18,592 nucleotides of DNA from CAYXOX01 sp964466745 (GCA_964466745.1 CAYXOX010000052.1:1-18592); one strand, 5' to 3'. Shown: positions 6,766 to 14,182, counted from the first letter of the stretch. Translations and numbers: made by a program. Notes: generated by a model not told the origin, from the sequence alone.

Positions 6766-7304
6766 TGGATGTCCTTTCGGTTGGAGCGGATCGGGCCGGA
6801 TGCCTTGCGTGCACCGGGGACACGGAGCCCGCCGGCGGCGCCGCGTCCGGCGCGCGACGGCAGAGCGTGGGGAGACCGGGAGCGCGACCGGAGCAGCGAT
6901 CCGGAGCCCGAGCGCGCGAACCCGGCCTCGGGCTCCGGGCGCGCGCCGCTCGCACCGGTTGCACGGGGTGGCGGAACGGCAGCGGCAGCCAGCCGCGGCC
7001 CGGGCGCGAGCGGCCGCGGCCTTCGCCCGGCGGCCGTTCCACGCATGCGCGAACGCGGCGCTCCCGCCGATACCGACGGCGGGGCGGCGATCGCGCGCAC
7101 CGCGGCGCAGGTTGCGGCAGGCGGCATCGGCCGCCCCCGCCCGCCTGGCCCGCGCGGCGCAGCGGTGCCGGAGCCGCACATCGGAGCGGTGGCGTTCAGG
7201 CTGCATCTGCCGCGTCCCTCGCGCCGCCCCGCACCCGGGCAGCGCCGGGATCGGCGCGGGAAGGCTGCCGCGCCAAAGGCGCCGGCTCTGCACGGCATCG
7301 GGCG
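6766..7304. other. Unassigned spacer between fliK and flgD
   Basis: This 539-bp, very GC-rich interval has no gene I can identify. All frames are widely open because stops are rare at this GC, and the translations are Arg/Ala/Pro-rich with no motif. One minus-strand frame begins with an ATG at 7311 that overlaps the fliK stop (ATGGTGA) and runs in frame into flgD. GC at third positions looks gene-like in its first 110 or so codons and then weakens, while another minus frame looks better in the second half. That pattern could reflect decayed coding DNA or chance. Confidence 0.5.
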
Positions 7305-9509
7305 TCACCATCGCAGATCGAGCGTGGCCCCGGCGCCGGGCCGGCTGCGGGGCGGTGCATCGGGCGCTGCGGCTGCCCCTTCACCGGGCGGAGGCGCGGG
7401 CGCGCCGGGGAGAGGCGCCGCCTCGCCGCCGCCCGGTTCGCGGTGCCCGGTACCGGCCTGGCCGAAGCTGAAACCGATGTCGCGGAACCCGAGGGCGCGG
7501 AACTCTTCCGCCAGCCCGTCTGCCCCTCTGCGGAGCAGGTCCAGCGTTTCGGGGCGCTCGGCGAGCACCGCGACGCTCACGCCCTCCGGGCTCGTGACCA
7601 GCGTGAGCCGCACCCTCCCGAGCTCCTCGGGGTCGAGCAGGATCTCCGCGCGCCCGCCCGGGGCTGCGGCAAGGGCGCCGGCCAGCTGGGCGGCGGGCGT
7701 CCGCGGCGGCGCTTCCGCGCGGGCGACCCCTTCCCGCTCCGGAACGATCCGCACCTCGGCATCGGCGAGGCCCGCCGGCATGGCGTCGGCCCCTGCGAGT
7801 GGCCCGGGTTCGCCGCGCAGCGCCTCCCTGCCGGCCTCCGTGTACGGGAGCCGATCCGCGGCCGCCGCGGCTGCGGGAAGCCGGGCCGCGCCGCCGTAGG
7901 GCACGACGGCAACTGCTGCACGGGCGGTGCCCTGCCGCTTCGGAAGCGCGGGATCGGACGCCCCGGCCACGCCGCCGGGAGGGCCTTCGCGGGCTGGCCC
8001 GACGCCGCCATCGGGCAACGTCGAAGCCACGTTCAGGGTGTTTCGCGGCCCCTGCGTGTTCGCGGCGACCTGTGCAGAACCGCTCGTGCGCGCCGGGCTT
8101 TCGGCGAAGGTGCCGTCCCTCGCCGCCGGGTCTTTCGCGGCAGCGGGCTGGCCATCGGGCACCCTTGGAAAACCGGCCGGGTCGGGCCCCGGGAAGGAGG
8201 CAGGCGGGCTGCCGGGTGCCATGTGGGCGGGTGCCGATAACCCCGCCCCCCCGACGCCGGACACTGGCGCAGGGGGCGCGGGCATGTTTGCCGCCGTTGT
8301 CTGGCCGGCGGCGGCCGCCCCGCCGGGGCCGGAGCGCCCCTCGCCCGGCTCGCCAGTGTGCGGGAGGTTCCCGGGTGCCATCTGCCGTGGCACGGGCAGC
8401 CCTGTCTCCCCCGGAGCCGCCGCGGTTGCGCCGGCACCGGAGGACAGCGCGGCATGGTGCATGGCGCTGTCCGTGCGGATGGGCATGGTGTTGCCGCGGG
8501 TTGAACCCGGGACGGGGGCCGTCGGCAGGGGGCCTTCCTTCCCGTGGGCGGTGCTCTGCGGCGCCGGCACCCCGCGTGAACCTGCCGCTGCAACCAGCGC
8601 CGGCGCACGCCCGGCGGCGGGTGGATGCAGCGGCGTGGCAGGTGGCGGGGGTGCATCGGCGATCGTGGGGGACTTGCCCGGCGCTCGCGGGGTGGTCTCA
8701 TGGAGGGTCGCGGCGCCCGCCTGGCCGGCCTCGGCAGCGCCGGCGCCGCGGGCGGTGGCGGTTGTGGCGCCGCCCCAACGCCCCGCTCCGCCGGCAGGGC
8801 TGGCACCGTCCCACCCCTGCGGCGTGGCTTTCCCGCCGGTGAGATCGAGGACGGCGCCCGGGAGGGCGCCTCGGGCGCCATCTCCTTTTGCCCCGATTCC
8901 GGGATGCGCATTTGGCTTGCGCGGCGGTTCGCTGGGTGCATCGGCACCGGCGGCCGTCTCGGCAGGCGGGCCGGCGGTCGCATGGGGCCCATCCGGCACA
9001 CCGGCAGGGGCCGGGCCTGCCGGTGCGGCGCCGGGCCCTGGCGGCGCTCCCGGAACGGACGCAGCCGGATCTCCCGCGCCCGGAGTTGCATCCGCAGGTG
9101 CGGCGAGCCCGACCCCGCCGGCCGGCGCGGCGGAGCCACCGGCGCCGGCCGGGGCCGCAGGTTCGGGCCCGGAAGCTGCAGGCATGCCTGCCCCGCCCTT
9201 CCCGCTTGCGGGTGCGCGCTCGCCGGGCGGAGGCATTGCCGCGAGGCCCACCTCGGGAGAAGGGGTGTTCGCGCCCTCCCCGGGGGCGGCGACTTCCTCC
9301 TCGGCGATGGCGGGCGGCTCGGGCGCATGCCCGGCGGCGGTTCGCTCGGGCGAAGCGGCCGCGGGGGACTCACCTTCCTCACCGATGCGGTCCGCGGGCC
9401 GTGCCGCCCCATAGGCGGCGGCAAAGCCCGGGCCAGGGGGCCCCTGAACCGTGCCGGCGGCGGGAACTGCGGCGCCGGGGGCGCCGGAAGAAAGGGCGGG
9501 TGTCTGCAT
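7305..9509 (-). CDS. fliK: Flagellar hook-length control protein FliK
   Basis: This 734-residue protein has a conserved C-terminal hook-length control (Flg_hook) domain near 600-685, with RAEILLDPEELGRVRLTLVT at 620-639 and the helix ETLDLLRRGADGLAEEFRALG following. FliK is secreted during hook growth, measures hook length and triggers the FlhB specificity switch. Residues 1 to about 600 are a long Pro/Ala/Gly-rich low-complexity ruler region. Compositional bias of this kind is normal for FliK N-termini, though the protein is long against about 405 residues in Salmonella. It ends TLDLRW, close to the usual LDLRL-type ending. The start is ATG at 9509 with only a weak ribosome binding site (GGTGACGAG). 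It is divergent from the flgJ-like gene across 116 bp. Confidence 0.93.
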   Translation of the reverse strand: MQTPALSSGAPGAAVPAAGTVQGPPGPGFAAAYGAARPADRIGEEGESPAAASPERTAAGHAPEPPAIAEEEVAAPGEGANTPSPEVGLAAMPPPGERAPASGKGGAGMPAASGPEPAAPAGAGGSAAPAGGVGLAAPADATPGAGDPAASVPGAPPGPGAAPAGPAPAGVPDGPHATAGPPAETAAGADAPSEPPRKPNAHPGIGAKGDGARGALPGAVLDLTGGKATPQGWDGASPAGGAGRWGGATTATARGAGAAEAGQAGAATLHETTPRAPGKSPTIADAPPPPATPLHPPAAGRAPALVAAAGSRGVPAPQSTAHGKEGPLPTAPVPGSTRGNTMPIRTDSAMHHAALSSGAGATAAAPGETGLPVPRQMAPGNLPHTGEPGEGRSGPGGAAAAGQTTAANMPAPPAPVSGVGGAGLSAPAHMAPGSPPASFPGPDPAGFPRVPDGQPAAAKDPAARDGTFAESPARTSGSAQVAANTQGPRNTLNVASTLPDGGVGPAREGPPGGVAGASDPALPKRQGTARAAVAVVPYGGAARLPAAAAAADRLPYTEAGREALRGEPGPLAGADAMPAGLADAEVRIVPEREGVARAEAPPRTPAAQLAGALAAAPGGRAEILLDPEELGRVRLTLVTSPEGVSVAVLAERPETLDLLRRGADGLAEEFRALGFRDIGFSFGQAGTGHREPGGGEAAPLPGAPAPPPGEGAAAAPDAPPRSRPGAGATLDLRW

Positions 9510-9557
9510 CTCGTCACCGGGGTTCTCTCGCGGTGGACCCTCGGTAGCCGCAGCCGG

Positions 9558-9572
9558 TTACCCGTTCTTTAC
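9558..9572. promoter_or_regulatory. Candidate CtrA-type site in the fliK/flgJ divergent gap
   Basis: TTAC-N7-TTAC, followed by C, occurs 49 bp upstream of fliK and 54 bp upstream of flgJ. The CtrA consensus is TTAA-N7-TTAAC; this has the exact spacing and 7 of 9 specified bases. CtrA controls flagellar genes in several Rhodobacteraceae. The call rests on pattern alone. Confidence 0.35.
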
Positions 9573-9625
9573 CGGGCATGAGGCATCCATGGCTCAAGCA
9601 CCGAGAATTGTAGGGAGTAGCGCCG

Positions 9626-9946
9626 ATGACCGATCCGATTGCCACCGGCGGCAGGGGAGTCGCCCTGCCGGCATCGCCGGCCGCACGCGCAGCTGCATCG
9701 GAGGGCCCGGAGGCCCGACTGCGTGCGGCTGCCAAGGCTCTGGAGGCGAGCTTTCTTGCGGAAATGCTCAAGCATTCGGGCCTCGGCGCGGTTCCCGGCC
9801 CGTTCGGCGGTGGCGCCGGGGAGGAGCAGTTCGGCTCCTTCCTGCGCGAGGCGCAGGCGCGGGCGCTCGTCGAGGCCGGCGGGATCGGCCTCGGGGAGGC
9901 GATCTTCCGCGCCATGGCGGAGGCGGGCGATGGGCGCCCCGTCTGA
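9626..9946 (+). CDS. flgJ: Flagellar rod-binding protein, FlgJ N-terminal domain type
   Basis: This 106-residue protein is almost entirely a rod-binding domain: residues 30-98 read through EARLRAAAKALEASFLAEML, then EEQFGSFLREAQARALVEAG and IGLGEAIFRAM. In enterobacteria FlgJ this domain is fused to a C-terminal peptidoglycan hydrolase. Here that domain is absent, the usual state in alphaproteobacteria, where a separate lytic enzyme opens the wall for the rod. The protein is periplasmic after export. A good ribosome binding site (AGGGAG, 8-bp spacing) supports ATG at 9626. The next gene starts 17 bp before its stop, so the two are translationally coupled. Confidence 0.9.
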   Translation: MTDPIATGGRGVALPASPAARAAASEGPEARLRAAAKALEASFLAEMLKHSGLGAVPGPFGGGAGEEQFGSFLREAQARALVEAGGIGLGEAIFRAMAEAGDGRPV

Positions 9947-10265
9947 GGCCCTGCGCGACCTGCTGGAGCGGGAGCGCGCGGCGCTGCTAGCTGGCGATCT
10001 CGATACCGTCGCGCGGCTCGCCGCGCGCAAGCTGAGGCTGGGCAAGCGCCTGGCGGCGGCCGGGTTGCCCGGGCATGTGCTCGAGGAGATCCGCGCCCAT
10101 GCCGTGCGCAACGCCCGGCTTCTCGATGCCGCGCGCGAGGGCGCACGGCGCGCTGCGCGCGCGCTCGGCCCACGGGAGAACGCGCCGCTGACCACCTACG
10201 GGGCCGACGGGCGGGCCGCCGTGATCGGGGCGCGCCGGCCGGGGCGGTTGACGCGGCAGGCCTGA
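9930..10265 (+). CDS. Small FlgN-like putative flagellar export chaperone
   Basis: This 111-residue protein starts at ATG 9930, overlapping the flgJ-like gene by 17 bp. Residues 5-80 are helical and charged (ALRDLLERERAALLAGDLDT, ARKLRLGKRL, LEEIRAHAVRNARLLDAAREG). They match the pattern of FlgN-type proteins: an N-terminal Leu/Glu helix, the ALLAGDLDTVARLAARK element and a second long helix. The C-terminus is a loose Gly/Arg tail. FlgN chaperones hook-filament junction proteins FlgK and FlgL in the cytoplasm and delivers them to the export gate. Assignment rests on size, helical pattern and the flagellar context; sequence signatures in this family are weak. Confidence 0.7.
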   Translation: MGAPSEALRDLLERERAALLAGDLDTVARLAARKLRLGKRLAAAGLPGHVLEEIRAHAVRNARLLDAAREGARRAARALGPRENAPLTTYGADGRAAVIGARRPGRLTRQA

Positions 10266-10833
10266 GCCGCGCCCATCCCCGCTGCGCGCAGCACCGGCCC
10301 AGCGGGTTCGTTGCCCGGCCCGCCGCGAGCGTGAGCGGGAGGGTCGCGGTGATGCGCCGCTTCGGCCCGCTCCCCTGCGGCGGCCGGTGATTCACAAAGC
10401 ACGGAAGCTTTCCCGGCGGGGGCGCGGCTGCCGGCAGCCCCGGTCGCTCCACGCTCCGTCCTTGACGGCCGGATCGGGCTGCCATGGTCCTGAGTGGAGC
10501 CGGTGGCACCCGTGGGCGGATCGAGGCACATGCCCCTTGCTGCGCACCTGAAAACGGCGCGCACACTTCCCTGTTCTCCCCGCGGGGCCGAAGCAGGCCG
10601 ACGGGCGCTTCCGGACAGTCGCGGTTTCGTTTGAATTGCGGGAAACGAGCGCCCCGGCCTTAGGCTTTGGTTCACGGCCTTGGGGCATAGCTGCCCCCGC
10701 GTCCCATGGTGGGGTGGCGCGGCGGCGGGGGAACCCTGCTGCTCGCAGACAGTCAGAACGACGTTCACCGGGCCCATGGCCCGGGCACGCAATCGCGGGC
10801 GAACTGCCCGCTTGACTGAAGGAACGCCAAGAA
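10266..10833. other. Long structured region upstream of flagellin
   Basis: No gene is apparent in these 568 bp. I did not find a sigma-28 (TAAA-N15-GCCGATAA) or sigma-54 (TGGCAC-N5-TTGC) promoter; the nearest -24-like element, TGGCAC at about 10504, has no matching -12. There is an inverted repeat TCGTTT-N10-AAACGA at 10627-10648. Three hairpins lie in the last 150 bp before the fliC start, annotated separately. Confidence 0.6.
10682..10811 (+). promoter_or_regulatory. Three hairpins in the presumed fliC mRNA leader
   Basis: Hairpin 1: GGGGCA (10682-10687) with TGCCCC (10692-10697), loop TAGC. Hairpin 2: CCGGGCC (10768-10774) with GGCCCGG (10778-10784), loop CAT. Hairpin 3: GCGGGC (10795-10800) with GCCCGC (10806-10811), loop GAACT, ending 7 nt before the AAGGA ribosome binding site. 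In Caulobacter FlbT acts on the flagellin mRNA 5' leader, and flbT is encoded just downstream here. A role in flagellin mRNA control is inferred. Confidence 0.45.
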
Positions 10834-12363
10834 ATGTCCAGTATCCTGACAAACACCAGCGCCATGGTTGCGCTGCAAACCCTCAAGTCGGTCAACTCCA
10901 ACCTCGCGGCGACGCAGAACGAGATCTCCACGGGCAAGTCGGTTTCCTCGGCGAAGGACAACGCCGCGGTCTGGTCGATCGCGAAGGTGATGGAGTCCGA
11001 CGTGAAAAGCTTCGATGCCATCTCCGAGAGCCTCGAGCTCGGGGAAAGCACCGTCGCCGTCGCCCGGCAGGGCGCCGAGACGGTCACCGACCTTCTGACC
11101 AACATCAAGGGCAAGATCGTCGCCGCCCAGGAAGAGAACGTGGACCGGGCAAAGATCCAGTCCGACATCCAGGCGCTGACCGGCCAGATAGCCTCGGTGG
11201 TGGGCGCCGCGCAGTTCAACGGCCTGAACATGCTGGAGGGCACCGAGACGGTGAGCGTGCTCTCCTCGCTTGACCGCGCCAACGACGGTTCGGTGTCCGC
11301 CTCGTTCATCACCGCCGAGCGGCAGGACCTCACGACCACGGCCGGCGTCTTCAACGACAGCGGCACCGACCTTTCGCCCAACGCCGTGGTGAGCGACGGC
11401 GCCTCGAACGCCCTGAACGACGACGGGAACACCGCCATCGTCACCTTCGCGGGCTCCGGGGCCGATTACTCGACGGCCACGGCGACCATCGAGGTCAACG
11501 GGGTGAGCATCGCCTTCGCGGGGGGCACGGGCGACGACGAAACCGACGCCGCCGCCTTCTTTGCCGGGCAGATCAACGCGCTGGGGCTCGAGGGCATCAG
11601 CGCCTCCGCGTCGGGCGCCGAGCTCACCGTGGCATCCACGCGCGCCTTCGAGGATGTATCCGTCGGGGTGAGCGGCCTCACGGGCGACGCCGCCGGCTCG
11701 CAGATCACCGAGCTCAACGGCGCCAGCGTGACGGTCGCCTCGGGCGACATCGCCGAACGGGCGGAGAACGTGACCTTCTCCACCACCGCGGCCGTCAACG
11801 AGGGCGACGGCTACCGCGTGACCTTCAACAGCGAAACCTTCACCTATGTCGCCGGCCGCGGCGAAACGATGCTCGACGTGGCAAACGGCCTGAAGGCGGC
11901 GATCGACGCCGGCGGGGTCGAGGGCATCTCCACCCGCGTGGTCACCGACGACAACGGCGCCGCGGTGCTCAAGATCGACAACGACAGCACCACCGACATG
12001 ACCCTCGCTGCCCTCGGCAACGCGGGCGGCGAGGCGTCGGGCGGCCTCTTCGGGCTCGACGCCATCGACGTGACGACCGAGGCAGGTGCCCGCGCCGCCC
12101 TGGACAACATCGAGGTGATGATCAACACCGCGATCGACAGCGCGGCAGAGTTCGGCTCCACCCAGGGCCGGATCCAGACCCAGTCGGATTTCGTTTCCAA
12201 GCTGTCCGATGCGCTGGTGACGGGCATCGGCAGCCTCGTGGATGCCGACATGGAGGAGGCCTCGGCGCGCCTGACCGCCCTGCAGACGCAGCAGCAGCTC
12301 GCGGTGCAGTCGCTCTCGATCGCCAACCAGGCCCCGCAGACCATCCTCGCGCTCTTCCGGTAA
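10834..12363 (+). CDS. fliC: Flagellin
   Basis: This 509-residue flagellin is the filament subunit. The conserved N-terminal D0/D1 helices (about 1-145) include SSILTNTSAMVALQTLKSVN, EISTGKSVSSAKDNAAVWSI and AQFNGLNML. The C-terminal D1/D0 region (about 415-509) includes LTALQTQQQLAVQSLSIANQ and ends QTILALFR. Residues 150-410 are the variable surface region. It holds two weakly similar beta-rich modules, about 196-300 and 311-405, each containing a G(L/V)EGIS element. No cysteine is present, as is typical. The ribosome binding site is AAGGA, 10 bp before ATG. It is followed by a strong hairpin and then flaF, flbT and a DUF1217 gene on the same strand. Confidence 0.97.
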   Translation: MSSILTNTSAMVALQTLKSVNSNLAATQNEISTGKSVSSAKDNAAVWSIAKVMESDVKSFDAISESLELGESTVAVARQGAETVTDLLTNIKGKIVAAQEENVDRAKIQSDIQALTGQIASVVGAAQFNGLNMLEGTETVSVLSSLDRANDGSVSASFITAERQDLTTTAGVFNDSGTDLSPNAVVSDGASNALNDDGNTAIVTFAGSGADYSTATATIEVNGVSIAFAGGTGDDETDAAAFFAGQINALGLEGISASASGAELTVASTRAFEDVSVGVSGLTGDAAGSQITELNGASVTVASGDIAERAENVTFSTTAAVNEGDGYRVTFNSETFTYVAGRGETMLDVANGLKAAIDAGGVEGISTRVVTDDNGAAVLKIDNDSTTDMTLAALGNAGGEASGGLFGLDAIDVTTEAGARAALDNIEVMINTAIDSAAEFGSTQGRIQTQSDFVSKLSDALVTGIGSLVDADMEEASARLTALQTQQQLAVQSLSIANQAPQTILALFR

Positions 12364-12372
12364 GCGCCGCGT

Positions 12373-12400
12373 CCGGGGGCGGCGGCAACGCCGCTCCCGG
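12373..12400 (+). terminator. GNRA-capped hairpin just after the flagellin stop
   Basis: A 12-bp stem (12373-12384 with 12389-12400, one G-T wobble) is capped by the tetraloop GCAA, starting 9 nt after the fliC stop. No T-run follows, so full termination is unlikely. It is well placed to act as a 3' mRNA stabiliser or partial terminator between fliC and flaF. Confidence 0.5.
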
Positions 12401-12464
12401 CACCGCCCTATGACGCTGAAACGCGCCGGCCCAGAGCCCGCGCCTCGCCGGAAGGAGTCCGTCG

Positions 12465-12842
12465 ATGAATGTTCAAGACATGGCCCGAAGGGCCTACGGG
12501 CCGGCCAGCGCCGCCCATGCCGCCACCCCGCGCAGCACCGAGTATCGCCTCTTCGCGGAAGTCACCCATCGCCTGCGATCGGCCGCCGTGCCCGGCGAGA
12601 CGGGATTCGCGGGCCTGGCCCGGGCACTGCACGAGAACCGCCGGATGTGGCGCACTCTCGCGCTCGATGCGGCCGCCGAAGGCAACGGGCTGCCGCCGGA
12701 GCTCCGCGCCCGCATCCTCTACCTCGCGGAGTTCACGCGCCAGCACTCCCAGAAGGTGCTCTCGGGGTCCGCCGGGCCGGAGGTGCTCGTCGAGGTCAAC
12801 ACCGCGGTAATGCGCGGCCTCGGCCGGGCCGGGCCGGCGTGA
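12465..12842 (+). CDS. flaF: Flagellar biosynthesis regulator FlaF
   Basis: This is a 125-residue FlaF-family protein of normal length. The N-terminus MNVQDMARRAYG, the central HRLRSA...FAGLARALHENRRMWRTLALD segment (about 35-68) and LPPELRARILYLAEFTRQHS (about 76-95) are typical. FlaF is needed for flagellin synthesis and secretion in Caulobacter and relatives, where it works against the negative regulator FlbT. The start is supported by a strong ribosome binding site (GAAGGAG, 7-bp spacing). Its stop overlaps the flbT start (TGATG), so the pair is translationally coupled. Confidence 0.95.
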   Translation: MNVQDMARRAYGPASAAHAATPRSTEYRLFAEVTHRLRSAAVPGETGFAGLARALHENRRMWRTLALDAAAEGNGLPPELRARILYLAEFTRQHSQKVLSGSAGPEVLVEVNTAVMRGLGRAGPA

Positions 12843-13246
12843 TGGGGGGCCTCGTTCTCAAGCTCGGCCCGAAGGAGCGCGTACTGATCAACGGCGCGGT
12901 GATCGAGAACGGCGACCGGCGGAGCCGGCTCAACGTCGTCACGCCGAACGCCAATATCCTGCGCCTGCGCGATGCGATCCACCCGGAGGACGCCAAGACC
13001 CCGGTCCGGCGCGTGTGCTACATCGCGCAGCTCGTGCTCTCGGGCGATGCCGACCCGGCCGAGGCGCGCCACCAGTTGCTGCGCGGCATCGAGCAGCTCA
13101 GCCAGGCGCTCACCGACCCCGACAGCCGCAGCCAGCTCGGGCGTGCCACCGAGGCGGTTCTGGCGGGGGAGTTCTACCAGTGCATGAAGGCGCTGAGAGC
13201 GCTCATCCCGCGCGAAGACAGGCTGCTGGCGGCGCGGCACACATGA
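12842..13246 (+). CDS. flbT: Flagellin post-transcriptional regulator FlbT
   Basis: This is a 134-residue FlbT. The start GGLVLKLGPKERVLINGAVI (2-21) followed by ENGDRRSRLNVVTPNANILR is the family signature, and CYIAQLVLSGD (59-69) and EFYQCMKALRALIPRE (109-124) also match. In Caulobacter FlbT binds the flagellin mRNA 5' leader and promotes its decay when the hook is incomplete. Other alphaproteobacteria use it as a positive factor, so the direction of control here is not known. The ATG overlaps the flaF stop by one base, and its own stop overlaps the next gene's ATG (ATGA). Confidence 0.96.
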   Translation: MGGLVLKLGPKERVLINGAVIENGDRRSRLNVVTPNANILRLRDAIHPEDAKTPVRRVCYIAQLVLSGDADPAEARHQLLRGIEQLSQALTDPDSRSQLGRATEAVLAGEFYQCMKALRALIPREDRLLAARHT

Positions 13247-14034
13247 GCTTCGCAACGCTCCTGCCGGCCGGCGGCTTCGCCGGCTGGACCTTTCTCAAGC
13301 GAACCCTGCCGGCACAGCAGGCGGCCTTCGCGGCCAGCCCCGCGCAGGCCCGCGACGCGGACCATTTCCGCGAGAAGATCGGCACGGTCCGCACGGTGGA
13401 CGAGCTGATGTCGGACCGCCGCCTGCTGCGGGTGGCGCTCGGCGCCTTCGGGTTGGAGGCGGACATCGGCAAGACGGCGCTGATCGCCAGGGTTCTTGCC
13501 GAGGGCACCTCCGACGAGCGGGCGCTGGCCAACCGGCTGCCCGATGCGCGCTGGGCCGCGCTGGCCGGGGCGTTCCGCTTCGACAGCCCGGGGCCGCCAG
13601 CCTCCGCCGGTGCCGGCTTCGCCGAAGAGATGCTCGCGCGCTTCACCGCGCGGGGGTTCGAAGCGGCGGTCGGCCAGCGCGACCCCGTCCTGCGTTTCGC
13701 GCTCAACGCCGAGCAGGAGCTCGCGGGGCTGGCGGCCGAGCCTTCGAGCCCGAATACCCTCTGGTTCCGGGTCATGGCCGCACCCGCGCTGCGCGAGGTG
13801 ATGGAGGTCGCGCTGGGCCTGCCCCGCGAGATCGGGCAGGTCGATCTCGATACCCAGCTGCGCAGCTTTCGCGCCCGGGCCACCGCTTCCTTCGGTTCCG
13901 GAGAGATCGCGCAATTCGCCGATCCCGCGCGCAGGGAGGACCTGATTCGCCTATACACGATCCGCGCCGGGGCGGCCGCCGTGCCCTCCACCAGCCCCGC
14001 CGCGCTGGCGCTGGCGCTTCTGCGGCCTACCTGA
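13243..14034 (+). CDS. DUF1217 family flagellar-cluster protein
   Basis: This 263-residue protein has the DUF1217 pattern: repeated units around DHFREKIGTVRTVDELMSDR (about 40-59), LLRVALGAFGLEADIGKTAL (about 61-80), VLAEGTSDERALANRL, FRFDSPG and DPVLRFALNAEQEL. The family is found in alphaproteobacterial flagellar clusters but has no defined biochemical role. The start overlaps the flbT stop by ATGA, so it is translated with flaF-flbT, which supports a job in flagellin or filament control. I see no signal peptide or membrane segment. The repeat units suggest a helical repeat fold. A function beyond flagellar association is not supported. Confidence 0.85.
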   Translation: MSFATLLPAGGFAGWTFLKRTLPAQQAAFAASPAQARDADHFREKIGTVRTVDELMSDRRLLRVALGAFGLEADIGKTALIARVLAEGTSDERALANRLPDARWAALAGAFRFDSPGPPASAGAGFAEEMLARFTARGFEAAVGQRDPVLRFALNAEQELAGLAAEPSSPNTLWFRVMAAPALREVMEVALGLPREIGQVDLDTQLRSFRARATASFGSGEIAQFADPARREDLIRLYTIRAGAAAVPSTSPAALALALLRPT

Positions 14035-14061
14035 CCGGGTGGAGGCAGGCCCCGGGTGCCC

Positions 14062-14150
14062 GCCGCCTGCAGGAAAGGCCCGGCCCGCCACGGGAGGTGC
14101 CGCCTACAGGCCCCGGATGGCCCCGGATGGCCCCCGATGGCCCCGGACGG
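14062..14150. repeat. Short tandem and direct repeats before flhA
   Basis: Four 10-bp units of the type CCCCGGATGG are in tandem at 14111-14150; the third and fourth units each differ by one base. Just before them, GCCGCCTGCAGG (14062-14073) is repeated as GCCGCCTACAGG (14099-14110). The 10-bp period is not a multiple of three, in keeping with non-coding DNA. Slippage makes such arrays variable in copy number. Confidence 0.85.
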
Positions 14151-14182
14151 CCCGCCCCGGCGCACGGGATACCGCGACCGCG

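Noticed and set aside
4115..7042. A 975-codon minus-strand open frame across ubiB and flgD
   Set aside because: It is antisense to ubiB, out of frame with flgD and has no recognisable domain. It is a high-GC shadow.
6769..7899. A plus-strand frame (MSFRLERIG...) through the fliK-flgD spacer
   Set aside because: It has a plausible amino-acid mix at first, but no stop before running about 600 bp antisense to the conserved FliK domain, and no known domain.
8231..8242. GCCGATAA sigma-28 -10-like sequence
   Set aside because: It lies inside fliK with no TAAA element at the right distance and no downstream gene in that orientation nearby.
7927..9414. A 495-codon plus-strand open frame opposite fliK
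   Set aside because: It mirrors the Pro/Ala/Gly-rich fliK coding strand; stops are rare at this GC and the translation has no domain. The conserved FliK C-terminus shows the minus strand is the real one.
10504..10520. Sigma-54 promoter (TGGCAC) upstream of fliC
   Set aside because: The -24-like element is followed by GGGCGG and not TTGC at the required spacing, so the -12 element is missing.
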